A stretch of DNA of 64,000 nt from Lichenostomus cassidix. Lineage: Eukaryota; Chordata; Aves; Passeriformes; Meliphagidae. The stretch lies in NCBI GenBank assembly GCA_008360975.2, contig CM039183.1:41655850-41719849 (forward strand). Direction: 5' to 3'. How positions within the stretch are numbered: position 1 is the stretch's first letter; the number at the start of each line of letters is the position of its first letter. Both the position numbers and the translations under genes were made by a program. Below, in pieces: positions 39,955-53,200 of the stretch. A model generated the notes under the pieces. That model made no database searches. It had not been told where the DNA came from and worked only from the letters and a program-made list of their open reading frames with translations.

Positions 39955-42900
39955 GTAAGTGCATGTTTTCAGTTCTTCAGAATATTTACAGAAGCAGATC
40001 ATAGTTTGCACCTTAATAAATTGTCTCTGTTTTAGGAAGTTGGTTTTGTAGTGCTCCTTCTAAATAAGATTTTGCACATGACTGTTTTTAAGCATGTGCT
40101 GAAAAGCCCTCCTCAACTTTTTATTTGGCCACAGAGATTATAATATGTCAGGAAGCAGTTGAAGTAAGCTCTTCCTTCTCAGCTTTTTTACTGGTGATCA
40201 GTCCTCTTGCTCAGTTCTCTATTTAGGAACAGACTCCTTAGCTTCATGAAATCATGGCCATAGCTGGATGTTTTCACTCTTAATACAAAGTCTCTTACTG
40301 TTCTGCCTAATTGGTTTTGTTGGTGTGAAGGGAAGAGCATAAATGAAGTACCTCTTTTCCCTGCCATTTCACTAATAATCTAGCTAGCAATCTCATTTTC
40401 ATGTCCCTTTAAAAATACAAGGAAAGGTGATATAGCACATTTTGCATAATTTTTGTTTCTAACCAGAAATGTTAATATTTTTCCTTTAATTTTGTTATTT
40501 CTCATGGGCTCCTTTCAAGAAGTAGAACACTAAAGTTTTATTTCAGAATGGCCCAGTTGTTCCATGAATGCTCTGGAAAAATAAAAGAACCATTTGCTCT
40601 AGCTAATTGACATAGATCTATATGAAACAGGGAGTGAAAAATATTTCTGGGTTTTGATTAATAATGAATTTATACTCTGAAATAAACTTATTTTTCATGT
40701 TCTTTCTCTAATAACGCTCACCTAAATCAGGAAAAAACTTTAGCCTTTATAATCTGTTCTTCCTAATCATCTTGACCAACAGTTTTTGCATGCACGGTTA
40801 AAAAGATAATTTGAAGACTGCATCCCAATACCACTCCTTCCTTCTCTTCCACTTTTTGACCTTATCTTCTCTTTGCTTATGCCCACATCTTTGTAAAAAT
40901 AGAGTATTAAAATGCTTTCCCATCTAATTTTTTAATGACTATGAATAGAGTATCAAGGAAATTATTGTAACCAACCTATAGTTCATCTACTGAAATGAAC
41001 AAGTTGTTCAGTAGCTCAAAGTCACGTTTTGTTTCAAGCTATTTGCAAGCTGAAACATAAGGTATGGAATTTGCCTTCTCCCCAGAAAATGTGCCTCATG
41101 AGGTTTTATTTTATCACCATAGTATCTATATTTCCAAATACATTTACTTTATCACCATAGTATCTATCTTTTTCAATAACAGCTGAAACCTTGAATAACA
41201 GTAGAGAAGCCTGTGAGGTAGAATTTCACAGCTTGCTTTTTTTCTTTAAATTTTCAATAGAATAAAATATTATTTTAATTTCATTCCATTCCTGTGTGAT
41301 GTCTTTTATGTGTTATGGAAGATAAATAGAAAGCATGTAATGAGACTGCTCCAAGTAATTTACTATTTAGTTTATTCAGATCATCCTATTATTTTCATCT
41401 CAAAATAAATAGAGCTGGTCTTTTAAACCCTTTTATTATATGGGGAAAACATTCCTTTGTCAAAGGTCTTTCCTTTCCCCTGTTCCACTGGCATTTTTAT
41501 GGCCTTTTCTGCCTCATCTCTCTTGTTTACAGCTGTGGCTGCAAAAGCTAACTTTTGCCTGCTAATGAAGGGAGCACTGTCCCTTATTCACCACCTTCCT
41601 TCTGAAATTAATATCTGCTTTCACTAATGGAAGATTGTGCTGTGTGGGAGACCAGGTAGACTGTTCCTTCCTTTAGGCAGTGATAGCAGAATTGCTTCAT
41701 CTTTTCCAAGGTGTTGTTGTAAAGAAATATGAAGGTTACTTATAACTTGTATATCTTCTCTTGAGATGATTGGAGAGAGAGTCAATTCCAGTGCTTTGGT
41801 TGCTGTCCTTGTCCCTGTTTTTGATGCTTTAGATTGACATCATATGCTACAAAGATGGAAGAGGATGACAGTGGGCAAATTTGCTTTTGATATTTTGCTG
41901 CTCTTTCATCTTGATCCAGCATATCTTTGCTAACCAGCTTCCTTCTGGTTTCAGATAGACTGCTTTTTTAGAGTAATGTTTGCATCTGAATGCAGATTTG
42001 TAAGGTATTTTCCTAAACAAGAGCCTTAAAAAAAAAAAAAAAGTCTGCTTTAAAAAAACCTCAGAAACCACTGAAGAGGATTTTTAAATAGATACAGTAA
42101 TACTTGGCTGTAAAAAAACACTTTCCTGAAATGGAAATTTCTTTAGAGTTTGAGCTTGTTGGTCTGTGGGCCACAGCAGAACTGCTCACTGAGAACAGGG
42201 AAAGGGCATTGCTGGGTCCATAGGCACCTGCAGTCAGGCTGGTTAGAGGAGAATGGTGTTCTCTGGAAGCCAAGGACACTGGCTCTGTGAATGTTCACCA
42301 TCTTTGTTAGCTAGGAAATAACCTTTCCTTAGTGACTGAATAAGCTACTGTAATGAATAATGGTATCCGTTATTAAGATAAAATAATTAGAAAAAATGAA
42401 AAGGATTGGAGCTTGTAGAGTAGACCTGATGCAACGCAGAAGCAGTGCTGTTAGTTTGGGGGATATTACTTTGTCTTTCCCACTTGCTCATTTAGTTTTG
42501 TTGAACTGTGCCATATGATAGGTCTGAAGATTAATGTTGTTCATTTATCTGCAGAATACATGTGACATAGATACAAGCAGAGGCTCGGCAATCTACTTAT
42601 CTCATGTTCCAGAGGAATCATCTCCGAGCTGGGGGGACTGCCTTTCTGCCTCTGGTCCCTGCGTTTGGTCCATTAATAAAGAGTGCCAGCAAGCTTTGTT
42701 CTGACAGTAGTGGTTACAAAGTGGACAGTGCTCACTAGAAACTGATTAAACATCCCAGCTTATTTTGCATAATTGCCAAACAGCTGTCTGGTGATAATGA
42801 CTTAAGTTACTACCAGCATGGGATATATTCATGTAGTTTTCCTGGAGCTGAAAAATTCCCCATCTAATGCAATTCACTGAGCCATTCAATGCCCCTAAAG

Positions 42901-44442
42901 AGAGTACTACTTGGAAAGAAGTCATTAAAAACTTTCAGATTTATTTTGGAGATGGGAGACAGAAATGGCCTTTGGGTTCTTTAGGCATGTTTATTCACCT
43001 CTGACAGGTTTGGGGTTTTAAAGACATTTTAAGTGGATTAGCTGGTGAGTCACTTAGAAAGGGATACTGAAACACAGTGAGATATCTGGGAACTGAAAAA
43101 TTATAGTAGGTACAGAAGTGATAAGTGTTTTTAAATTAATAGGACAACTCTGAAGTCCTTAGAAGGAACAGTTACTGCTTGGGGGATAGTTCTGTTGACT
43201 CAAGAAAAAATTATGACTCATTTGTAGGTAATGGATGATCTCAGTAAAGCAAGAGGTTGTTATTAATCAAAATGGATTTAAAGTTGGTGTCATATATGAA
43301 TTACCATAATTTAATTGTACAAACAGATAAACCATTAGAACTATAAGGATTTTGCTCTTAAAAAGTGAAGTGATAACTGTGCCTCTGTTAATAAGCATGG
43401 CACTTGTTTTTGCGGAGGAAAAAATAAAAGTGAAAGAAGGCAGGGAAACTTCTCTCTGAAGATTACTTTTCACATCACATCATTTCAGAACTGGCCTGTG
43501 CCTCCCTTGACTATGGTTTTTCCTTGCTTCCAATGAATGCAATGTTTTCTTAAGTGTCAGGTACAATTTTAAGCAAGTATTTGACATCTGCCTTTAGAAC
43601 TAGGGATTTGCCTTAGTTCAGTGAAGTTTTTGTTTGTTCATCTTGCTTTTCTTCCCAAATAATGCAATATGGAGTAAACCCCAGCATTTTTGAATATGTG
43701 AGACTTGTATGAATTGTATGTGCTGCATAAGGTCCTTCTGAGGTGGCAATGTACACTGAAGTGTGAAGTACCGAAACAGCTGAAATTGCTTTATGTTTTT
43801 TTTCTCTCTTTTCTCTCTCCATGTTTTTAATACCAAACCTGATTAATTGCTGAAGGCCCTCCAGTTAGAAAAGAGGTTGAGGGGAAATCAGAAACCTGAA
43901 CCTCAGGCATCTGTGTCTCCTGAATGTGAAACAAAGTACAGTATCAAACTGGTATAACCTTATTCATTGCCTGTGCAAAAAATAAAACTGCTTTGCCTTT
44001 TTTTCAATTAAAATGTGGAGCACGGCATGTTTTATATAAAAATCAGTACACATTGTATGTTATGGCATTTTAATCTCCAAATATTGGTTTATTTATGCTC
44101 CACTTCAAACATCATTATTAATACTGATATTGTACAGAATTTGTAATTTGGCTTTTCTTCTGTGTGCAGCCTCAGTGTCTAGCAGGGAAACATGTCCTCT
44201 CTCTTACAGGTAGCTAATGCTAATACCATTCCCTACTTTTGAAATAGAATGTGCAGCAAAGCCTGGAAATTTTGATTCATGTTGGGTGTTTCTGTAAAGA
44301 CATCACTTTTTATTAAGCTTTTTTACCTTGCTGCAGGATGTTATGTCATGTCTGTAAACCAAGAACATTTGAAGCCCCATTTCAACTGCCTTATACTTTT
44401 ACATGAATGAATTCTGTATCATGGCTGTCTGCCTCAATTTAG
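39955..44442 (+). other. DISC1: DISC1 intron 7
   Basis: This 4.5-kb phase-0 intron runs from GTAAGT to AATTTAG. It has a 20-bp direct repeat with a 38-bp period (41110-41167) and an A run near 42028. No transposon or gene was recognised. Confidence 0.9.
41110..41167. repeat. 20-bp direct repeat, 38-bp period
   Basis: TTTATCACCATAGTATCTAT is present identically at 41110-41129 and 41148-41167, in intron 7. Confidence 0.9.
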
Positions 44443-44545
44443 GTTTGCACAAGTCAGAAACTCTGCAGTACTTTGAGGAGGAAAGTGAGTGATATTGAGA
44501 CTCAACTACCAGCTCTACTCGAAGCCAAAATGCTGGCTGTTTCAG
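44443..44545 (+). CDS. DISC1: DISC1 internal exon (human exon 8 equivalent)
   Basis: This 103-nt exon lies between CTCAATTTAG and the donor GTAAGT. It has 34 codons plus the first base of a glycine codon (phase 1 out). It begins VCTSQKLCSTLRRKV and ends DIETQLPALLEAKMLAVS. By eye 27 of 34 residues match human DISC1 (about residues 564-597), the highest identity among the exons here. It encodes a helical segment rich in Leu, Glu and Lys. In human, the exon 8/9 junction (after residue 597) is where the t(1;11) translocation truncates DISC1. Together with the 55-nt exon before it, it makes 158 nt, so joint skipping would also shift the frame. Confidence 0.96.
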
Positions 44546-47240
44546 GTAAGTTTTGAGTGATGAGAAAGACTGATGTTGTTAAGGAGTGTATTAGAGCAGT
44601 TATTGACCTCTTCATACCAGGATTATTAGGAAAAGTTGTTCATGTGCTTGTGTAGATCCCTTGACATTGTGACCAGCCTGGCAGAACAGGGCTGTGGCAT
44701 GCCTTGTGTAAAGTACTTCAGGCCCCTCTCCACAGTTTGGAACTACTGGCAAAGCTGATGCTGTGTGGTAGGCAGTAAACATGGAAAACACGTGGTATTT
44801 TTCCATAGGTGAAATTGGTATGTAATTACCACTAGCTGTTTCAGGACTCCACAAGTTACATTCTTAGAGCTTTTTAGCTAAGTTATAAATTTACAGCTAA
44901 GGTATCATAATTACAAGTGTGGCTCTAAATGACACTTTAAAATGGAATACAATAATTGGAAGCTTCTGCTGTTCAGATCATTAAACAACTAATGTTGGCA
45001 GCAAAAGAGCAATTTTGTCCTTGGAGCACTCATGCATGTTATTTTACAACCAGTAAAACATTGAAATGTAATTACAGAGTCTGATACATAACAGCCTTGC
45101 ATGCCACTTGCTTGGGATTGCTGCATTTTTCACCAAAGAAAAAAGGCAAATCACAGTTGTTTCTCTTAAGTTGGAAGAGGTGGATTTTCTAATTCAGCAA
45201 ATGGTTTGCAAATGTTTAAGTAGGTGTCACTCTGCTAGACACTTGCCTCAAAGAGGAAGCTGAGTAAAAGGGAGTATGGGCTAAAGCACAAGGAGTTTTC
45301 CAGAGTTACACCAAGTAAAGAAAGGCTGAAGGGTTTTTGATACGTGTCAAGGTGAGATGTAGCCCTCCATATGTGATTTGTCTTTTCAGCTATATACCAG
45401 AATCTATATTGCACATACAAATTACTTTAAAATGAAACCTTGTGCCATGTCACATGGTTTGTTTTCCAGAAGTGGATAATGTCAGACTTGAACAAATTCC
45501 TAAAGGAAATGAAGGCCCAGATGTTGTATTGGTGATGAGCATGCTCAATTTCCTTACTTCTCATAACACCTTTATTAAAAACAGAGCAATCATCCTTCTC
45601 TACCCATAGGCTGTTTAAAAGTGGACAGTCCTCTCACTTTCAGAAATGGGATTTTATGGCTTAGGAACAAAACAGCCCATAAACTGGACATGCAACTGCT
45701 TCATGATGTCAGTAGGAAGTGGTTGGCCAGAAAAGCTGTGTCTCAGCCTGACACTTGGAGAGAGTGAATGACAACTTGAGGATCATTTCCAAAACATTCA
45801 TAACAGTATTTTATACTTGTTAGCTCTTAAAAGAGGTTGCTTGTTTCAGGAGTGAATTCCAAAGGCAATTTAATGTTGCTCTTTCTATAAACTGTTTTCA
45901 CAATTCTTTGACTGCCTTTCTATGCTTTTTAAGTAGTATCAGTGCAATTTCTTGGTACTGATAAGAAGCACTGTTTCTTGTTTTACTCTTGCTTCAGGGA
46001 ATTTTAATAACTGTGCATGACACAATCCTAACTTGTTATTAAGGCAAAATTCTTCATGGCATGGTTGAAAATCAAGGACAAAAGGTAATTTGGTGACAGT
46101 GGATACTGTAATTTTTTTACCTCATTGTAAGATAGAAATATATTTAGTCTATGTGGTGGCACTTGTTTATGTAAAATGCAGAGTTATATACAGAGGACAC
46201 AGGGGACATATAAGAATAAAAAGAAAATTATTTCTCTGTATACCTGAAAATAAAAAAAAGTAAAAAACATCTGAAAACATCAGAAATAATCTTATAGCAT
46301 GAAGTGAATAAAATCAGGAAAGCCAGGATATGGAGTGAATTGGAGCTAGCTAGCAGAGAAGCAAGTCAGGAAGAAAAGATTTGATAAATGCAGAAGAAGA
46401 AAGAGGAAGGAAGAGGTAAAAATAGTGAGGGAGTGGGGGTTTTGTTGTCTTTGGTTGTGTTTTTTTGCTTTTTTTTTTTTTTTTTTAAACTTAGCAAGGC
46501 AAGACCAGTGAGTAATGGATAATGTAGAAGGCTCGATTACTCTAGTTTCTGTGTATTCCTGTGTTAGGTGTAAATGCATGACACCTCTTAGGTAAGGCAT
46601 AGTTAAGAAGCAGGTCTTAACCTTCTAAATACTGGCTAAGACTTAAGCAAGATACTTTATGTACATATTCCCTGATCTGTCAGCTAACAGTGTTAATGAA
46701 CAGACTGGATATATTCAATTGTTAGAAATTGGAAGAATGTTCAGTTGGGCAGCATGCAATTATTTAAAGACAGTCTTGGAGCAGCATGGCATTAGGAAGG
46801 AATTATGTAAATATGCAGTAATAATAAAGCTTAGTAGTCATAGTTAGAGGTTTCCATTTAGTCTGGAAACATCAGGCAGGGTTAAATGTCTTACTTCTTT
46901 TATGTAGCAGTTAGATAATTCATTCAGTTTCTTTGAAAACAAGTACTAATGGATACTGAGAACAACTGTTTTTCTCTATACAGATGTCATCATTTTTGAT
47001 TAAAGTAGCATTTTTCTTGAGGAAGCAGTAGGAGTTAAGTGAGTTTGGAACAGTGTCAAAGCAAAAAGGTGACTGTATCCCAAAAATTAGATTAGATGAG
47101 CTAAAGAATAGAGTTATTAAGTTAAAATCAGCTTTCAGAGCTTATATGTGGTGACTTAATGATGTGATGACTTGGGAAGCATGATATATACCTCAGCTTT
47201 TAATGGCTATCTTGACAGCTTCAGACAACAGTCATTTGCT

Positions 47241-47292
47241 ACATGGACTGGACTTTCTAATGCAATACATGGGCTGTACTTTCTAATACAAA
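47241..47292. repeat. 26-bp tandem duplication
   Basis: Two adjacent 26-bp units beginning ACATGG and containing ACTTTCTAAT match at 22 of 26 positions. It lies in intron 8. Confidence 0.85.
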
Positions 47293-49692
47293 TACATTGA
47301 TTTAAAATACTGATGTATTTGCACCAAAAAAAGTACGAATATAGATAATATTATTTTTAGAGGAAAATTCCACAATAAATGGAATGTAATCATAACAGTT
47401 CTGAAAGTCCTGTCAATACCTTGGATTTTAAGGCTGTATGATAAATGATACTGTAAAGACACAAGAGAGAATACTATGTATATAAATGCCTCTCCTTCCT
47501 ATTATTTCATTGTGGTAAGAAGTATGAAATTAAATTTGGAAGAGAAAAAAGAACAGTTGTGAATATTTGGATTATTGAAGGCCATAAAATAAGTACAGTA
47601 GGTTTAATTAAATTCCAGTGAACTTTTGTATGGGAAAAAGAAAAGAAGCCCATACTTACATGTTCAAGAGGTATTTCTATCAACAGTTACTATTCAGAAC
47701 CTTTATATCAAGAACTCACTTCTGATTGGCCTGTTGGGACAAATAACTAATAGTTAATACTCCGGAGATGCTAGTCTAGAATTTTCCTCCACAGATAATT
47801 AGTGAAATCTTACATTGTTACCAGTTTTTAAGTCAGCTTTAGGCAATTATAGGTAACAAGGACTCCTGATTGCATGAGCTGCTGCTGTTGACATGCACAT
47901 TTGTAAATTCTCATCGATGAACTATTATAGTTTAGCATCTAGTAGGTCTTCTTTTAATTACAAAAAAGGCACCTTAATGTCAGCGCTCAGAAACCTGCGT
48001 GGGATTTTCCTAACAGTTGCTTCTTACAGTGGCTCTTCACATGCTTATAAAAATTTTGTAGTCAGTAATAGGAAGAACATGACAGTACATGATACTCTGT
48101 TCTTTTTTCCAGTATTGTATGACTATGCAGCATGAAATTTTTTGAGGGAATAAATTTCAGATGAAATAATTGGAAGCTGGTAAGAAAATTCAAATAAGGT
48201 GATGTTTAAGTGAGTGTGAACATAACTGTAGAAATATTATTGAAACTGATTTTCATACTTTTGGCTGTTTTACACAAGAAGAAATAATAAGAAATTGTGT
48301 GTTTCTGGTTTTTCCTTAGTGAGAAAATAATTTGGGAATAGGAGGAAGGATGCAACAGATGTTTCATCTGTTTCCTATGTTTGAATAAAAGAAGTTGATT
48401 GATACATTTTAGTGTTTTCATAGTCTCTTTGAGAACTTTTTTTCCTCTTGAGAATGCATGATAGCATGGGACTAGATAGCCAGAAAGTGGCTTAATGGGA
48501 AGCTAAGCAGGCATGAATGAAATATTGTGTTTGTTATGTAGTTATCCATGAAATGCATGTAATTTACTTTCCTTATGTCTTTGCAAATACGAATTAGATC
48601 CAAACACAGAAGTTAGAGTGAGGTGACTTGCAAGCAGTTAAAAAAATTGTTTTAAAACTGTCTACACCAGTAAGAGATCATGTGTCATGATCCTATGAAT
48701 TTCATTACCTTTATTTCATTAAGAACTGGCAAGTGGGAGCTGCTTGGAAATGATGATATGGGGTGACTTCCAGCAGTACAACAATAAGGGGTTTTTTCCT
48801 TATGTTAATGTAAAAGCTAAGTTTTATAAATGACATGACATAAATATTAGATAGCATATTTCACAAAGCTTAATGTTAGGGCTGTTTCCTCTTTGGCTGC
48901 TCTTTGATGCTCATTTAGGGCAAGTTCTGCATGGATCAGAAAGCAATTGTAACAAGAAGAGCCCCCATCTTTCCTGCTTTGGTAATAAGTATTCTGTTGG
49001 GAATGAGTACGATAGAGAGGGGATGGAGCTATCAGGCTGGAAGATGCCAGAGCAGGCTGAGGGACATTTTCAACCATCCATCTGTGGTTTATGTTAATGT
49101 GGATGTCTTGTTTCCATGCTTGTGCTGTGGTCTGTCATTTCATGCAGAAATATGTATGGACACATAGTTCTTGGTGTAATGTTGAGTTCTTCCCCAAATG
49201 TGCTGTGTACAGCTCTTAATTTGTCTTTCATTGGAAGGCAGTGGTGTTCCTGGTTTCTTTATCATTTCTGTGTCTGAGAACTGTTGTTTGATAATGGTTG
49301 CAGAACTCGCCTGGTCTTAGAGGAAAAAATAACAATGCCTCTTTGGACCTTCTCATGAAGGCTTATTTTTTGATGAATTGGAGTGCAATAGAGGTCTGCG
49401 TCTTGTCAGATGACATAGCTGGTTCCACACTTCCCTATTCCAGATTCCATCAGCAGTTTGGGTTGATAGATCAGAAGCATATTGAGATTAATTGTACTTC
49501 ATCACTGCAGTGTCTGGTTCCAGCATTCAATGCTGTGTATGGTCATGTCTTTCTCCATGAAATAAAATTTGCCACTGTGTATTGGTTCAAGCAGTATACT
49601 TTTTGGCACACCTGTTAACCCATTTGAAAAATAATACTAGTGAATCCCCCAAACCAACTCTTAAATGGTCCCTTAGACTTCAGACAGCTCTG

Positions 49693-50281
49693 TGTTGTGG
49701 TTTGTCCCCAGCCAGCAATTAAGCACTACATGGACATTCTCTCTGCTCCCGGTGGGGAGTAGAATTGGAAGGAAAAAGTAAAACTTGTGGGTTGAGATTA
49801 GAACAGTTTAATAACCAAAACAAAATATAATAATAGTAATGATAAAAGTAACAGCAATAATAATGGAAATGAAAAAGAGAGTGAGAGAAGCATAAAGCCC
49901 AAGACAGGCAAGTGGTGCATAATACCAATACAATGATGCTCACCACCCACAGACCAATGCCCAGCCCATTACCAGGCAGTTATTGGTCCCTCCCAGCCAA
50001 CTTGCCCAGTTTGTTTGCTGGGTATGGCATTCTGTGGTATGGAGTATCCCTTTGTCCAGTTTGGGTCAGCTGCCCAGGCTGTGCTCCCTCCCAGCTTCTG
50101 GTGTACTTGCTTGCAGAGCATGGGAAACTGAGAAATCCTTGATTTTAGGCAAAGAACTGCTCAACAACTGGAAACATCAATTGTTGATGTTATCAACATT
50201 ATTCTCTGCCTAAATCCAAAACACAGTGCTGTACCAGCTGCTAAGAAGAAAATTAACTCTATCCCAGCTAAAACCAGGACA
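49693..50281 (-). mobile_element. Solo-type LTR of an avian endogenous retrovirus family
   Basis: This element of 589 bp has TG...CA ends. Read on the minus strand it begins TGTCCTGGTTTTAGCTGGGA, passes 'gggatactccataccacaga', and has a polyadenylation signal ATTAAA at 49807-49812 followed by 'ctcaacccacaagttttac'. It ends in 'ggggacaaaccacaaca'. This is the known layout of a common neoavian LTR. The usual TATA motif at about 50020 has decayed to GCAAACAAAC. There is no internal retroviral sequence, so it is probably a solo LTR left by recombination. Target-site duplications could not be confirmed. Confidence 0.85.
49807..49812 (-). promoter_or_regulatory. Candidate LTR polyadenylation signal (ATTAAA)
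   Basis: The plus strand reads TTTAAT, giving ATTAAA on the minus strand within the LTR at 49693-50281, just before the TCTCAACCCAC segment. In the intact family this is the LTR polyadenylation region. It faces away from DISC1, so it should not end DISC1 transcripts. Confidence 0.5.
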
Positions 50282-53200
50282 TTATGCTGTTTGTCTTTTT
50301 AATCTCATTTTCAAGTCAGGCTGCTGGATGTTACTGGCTTTCAGTGAACTTCAAGGGTAATTCATTGTAGCTGAAGTTCCAGCGTGATACGTGACAAGAC
50401 AGCAGAAAATCTTTTCTTCTGTTGCAGAAGTCAGTCATGTAACAACTTACTCTCTTTCACTCTTCTCACCTAAGCGGCTGTCCCTGGAGCAGGAGAGAAG
50501 GTCAAGTTATCTCGTTGGCAGTTCCTTTTCTGGGGTTTTGTGCTCAAAGGAGACAAGTGAGATGGGGAGAGCTGTGAAGGGAAGGTGCTATCACCCTGTA
50601 GAAAGGCTGTGCTGTGGTCTGGAGGTGACATGAGGAAACACCTGTGGAAGGGAACAGTGATGTCCCTCTTTCCACTGACTGTCCAGGAAGACAAGGTGAC
50701 AAACCCCTGAACCTCATGCATGTACTTTTGGGGTCTAAACATAGGTGGCATGAATATTGTTCTTCCATGTCTTTCTCTGGTTTTTTTTTTTTCCTGGTCT
50801 GGTAAGAAGGGGGTTGATGATTTCATGCAGCCCTCAAGATCATGGTGATCAGGTCTGAGCTGTTTCCCTGCTAGTCCCAACTAGTCCCTTCCTCTCCACT
50901 GGCAGTGGGAGTGACTAGGGGCAAAGGCAGGAGAAGAGAGAAATGTAAAAGAGCCAGAGATTGAAAGGCATAAGGTGAGTGGGAGCTGTGAGGGAGGGGA
51001 AATGATTATTTAGGGAAGCCTGAGTACACATATCTGTGGTGTTTTGTGACCCTTGCACCTTGGAGTCCATTTCAGTTGGGCCTCCGTCACCACATTGACA
51101 AAATAATTATACGTGACTTGCAATAACCATTTATTAGGTAATGCATGTAGTAAATTCCTGGCACTAATGTGCCTGGGCTATACTTGTCACCTCCAGTGCA
51201 AGCACTTGAGAGCATCTGGTGGCCCATGGCCAGTACCTATTGCTCCTTGGCATGGGCTGGGTCTCAAGTATTGCTGAATTGCCATCTTCCAAACCTCTGC
51301 CATTTGCTTCAGCATATTTTTGCCTTTTCTCATTGGTATTCATTGATAATGTTCACTTGAGCCTTTGAGTTGTTATTACTGATTGAAATGTTATTACTTC
51401 TGGGTTTATTTATTTGCTTTCCTCCCCCTTCTCTCTTTCTCACTTTTTTTTTTTTTCTAATTCCTGTTCTGTGGCAACTGATTCAGTCCAGGTATAAGAG
51501 TCTCTTTGTGACTGAGAATTGCTCCTCCAAATGTATGTCTGTGGGGTCTCTCATCTTCTTATAAATGGCAATTACCTTTCAGGATCACATCAATCATTCA
51601 GTTGTGTTATACTTCATAAAAGCATTGACATGTGTTATTGCTTAAAAACAGTAATTGCATTCAAATATGCTGGATTTCTGTAAAATGTCTCAGGAGATGG
51701 TAGACTGTCCCTCATTTGCAGTTTATTTTTTCAGAGGTGCAAACACACTGGCAGTGCTTCCAGAGTCTTACATTTCTGTCACGTCTTTAGCTTTTTCCCT
51801 TTCCTTTGTGAGTAGGTGAATGATATTTATTTTCTTCAATTTCTTTTGTGGTGTTGAAATCACTTGGTAGTCTCATTAATCATAGGGTGGAAGATTTTCC
51901 ACCTTCAATTCCAGTGCCATTGATAAATACTGTGGTGGCAAATGCCCTAAGCTAAAATGTAAATTTTCACTTTATGAATTATTAAAGGTAGTGCTGTTAG
52001 TATATGAAGAATTAATTTATAGATAATGATGAAGAATGACCAGTCTATTCTTTGTTACATTTAAGCTGGTGTCCAATAGAAATGCTTTACTATTAATGAA
52101 AAAAATCACTCCTTTGTTTGTACTATAATGAACATATTTTCAGTGGGGCTGAGACTTCTTTCTCTGCTTCAAGTATAAATAATGGTGACTATAAGTATAT
52201 GTAATATCTGCTATTTATATAAATATGAGAAAAAGTGTGAGTAAAAAAATTGTGGACCGTTAACTTTGTCTTATATTTTGAAGGGGGAAATATTTAATAA
52301 TGTTTAATTAATAATGTATTCTTTGTTTTTTGCAAAATGGGACAGATTTCAAACCATATTTTTAGTCAATTTATTGCTGGCAAATGGTATCAAAATAACG
52401 ATATTTTACTTTGAGGCTACTAAATGGGCAACAATCTGCCCAATATAACAAAATCTGACAATGAGCTGTTACTAATGGGCATGAGTTCGTGGTACGTAAC
52501 TAAAAACAGATGAAAATATATTTGATATGCAGAGTACTACTGAGCTGTAGCCTTACAAGTAAAATTTTATGAGGAGAGTAAATAAGGGAAATATACTAAC
52601 ATTTACAGTGAGTAAAAGCAGTTATATAGCTACTTTCTGCATGTGGATTTAAAATTTTTTTATTCTATTTTTCCCATGTTGTGCTTGATTTGGCTGATAT
52701 TTTTGACATTCACATCCAGCTGCTGGAGCTTACCTGATGTCACTCTGTGTAGAGGATAAAGGATGCATGGGAGGAGAGAGTGCCAGAGGGCAAGACTAAG
52801 GAGGAACTTTTAACTGTCTTTTTCTTGCTGTCTTTTGAGATAATGGCAGTGTTCAGTTCCTCAAAGTGAAGTGTACGTACTCAGTTCCTTATGATAATGC
52901 ACTGCAAACATGTTGCTCTACCTATTCAGAGCACTGGGTTCTGCAAGTTTGCTGCACCAGTTTGCACCCAGTATGTTTATATGAACATAGATTTTTGTTC
53001 ATCTAAAATTCTGCAAGTGTCACTACGAGACAGGAGGGAATATGGGAAAAGTGGCATCCTACTCCTCAGTCCCGTTTGTAGAATTGCTGTCTCATGTCTT
53101 GGTTTAGACCAGAATCTTAGCTTTGGTCTTAGATTATTAATTCCTTAGCTTTGTTTTCTCAGTACTGATTTTCTGAGCAAACAGTTGTATTGGCTGCATG

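Noticed and set aside
48873..49618. Run of overlapping plus-strand open frames in intron 8.
   Set aside because: The frames disagree with one another, show no recognisable protein and have no splice-site pattern matching DISC1.
50470..50880. 136-codon minus-strand frame next to the second LTR.
   Set aside because: It lies outside the LTR and has no gag, pol or env resemblance. Length is compatible with chance in a locally GC-richer stretch.
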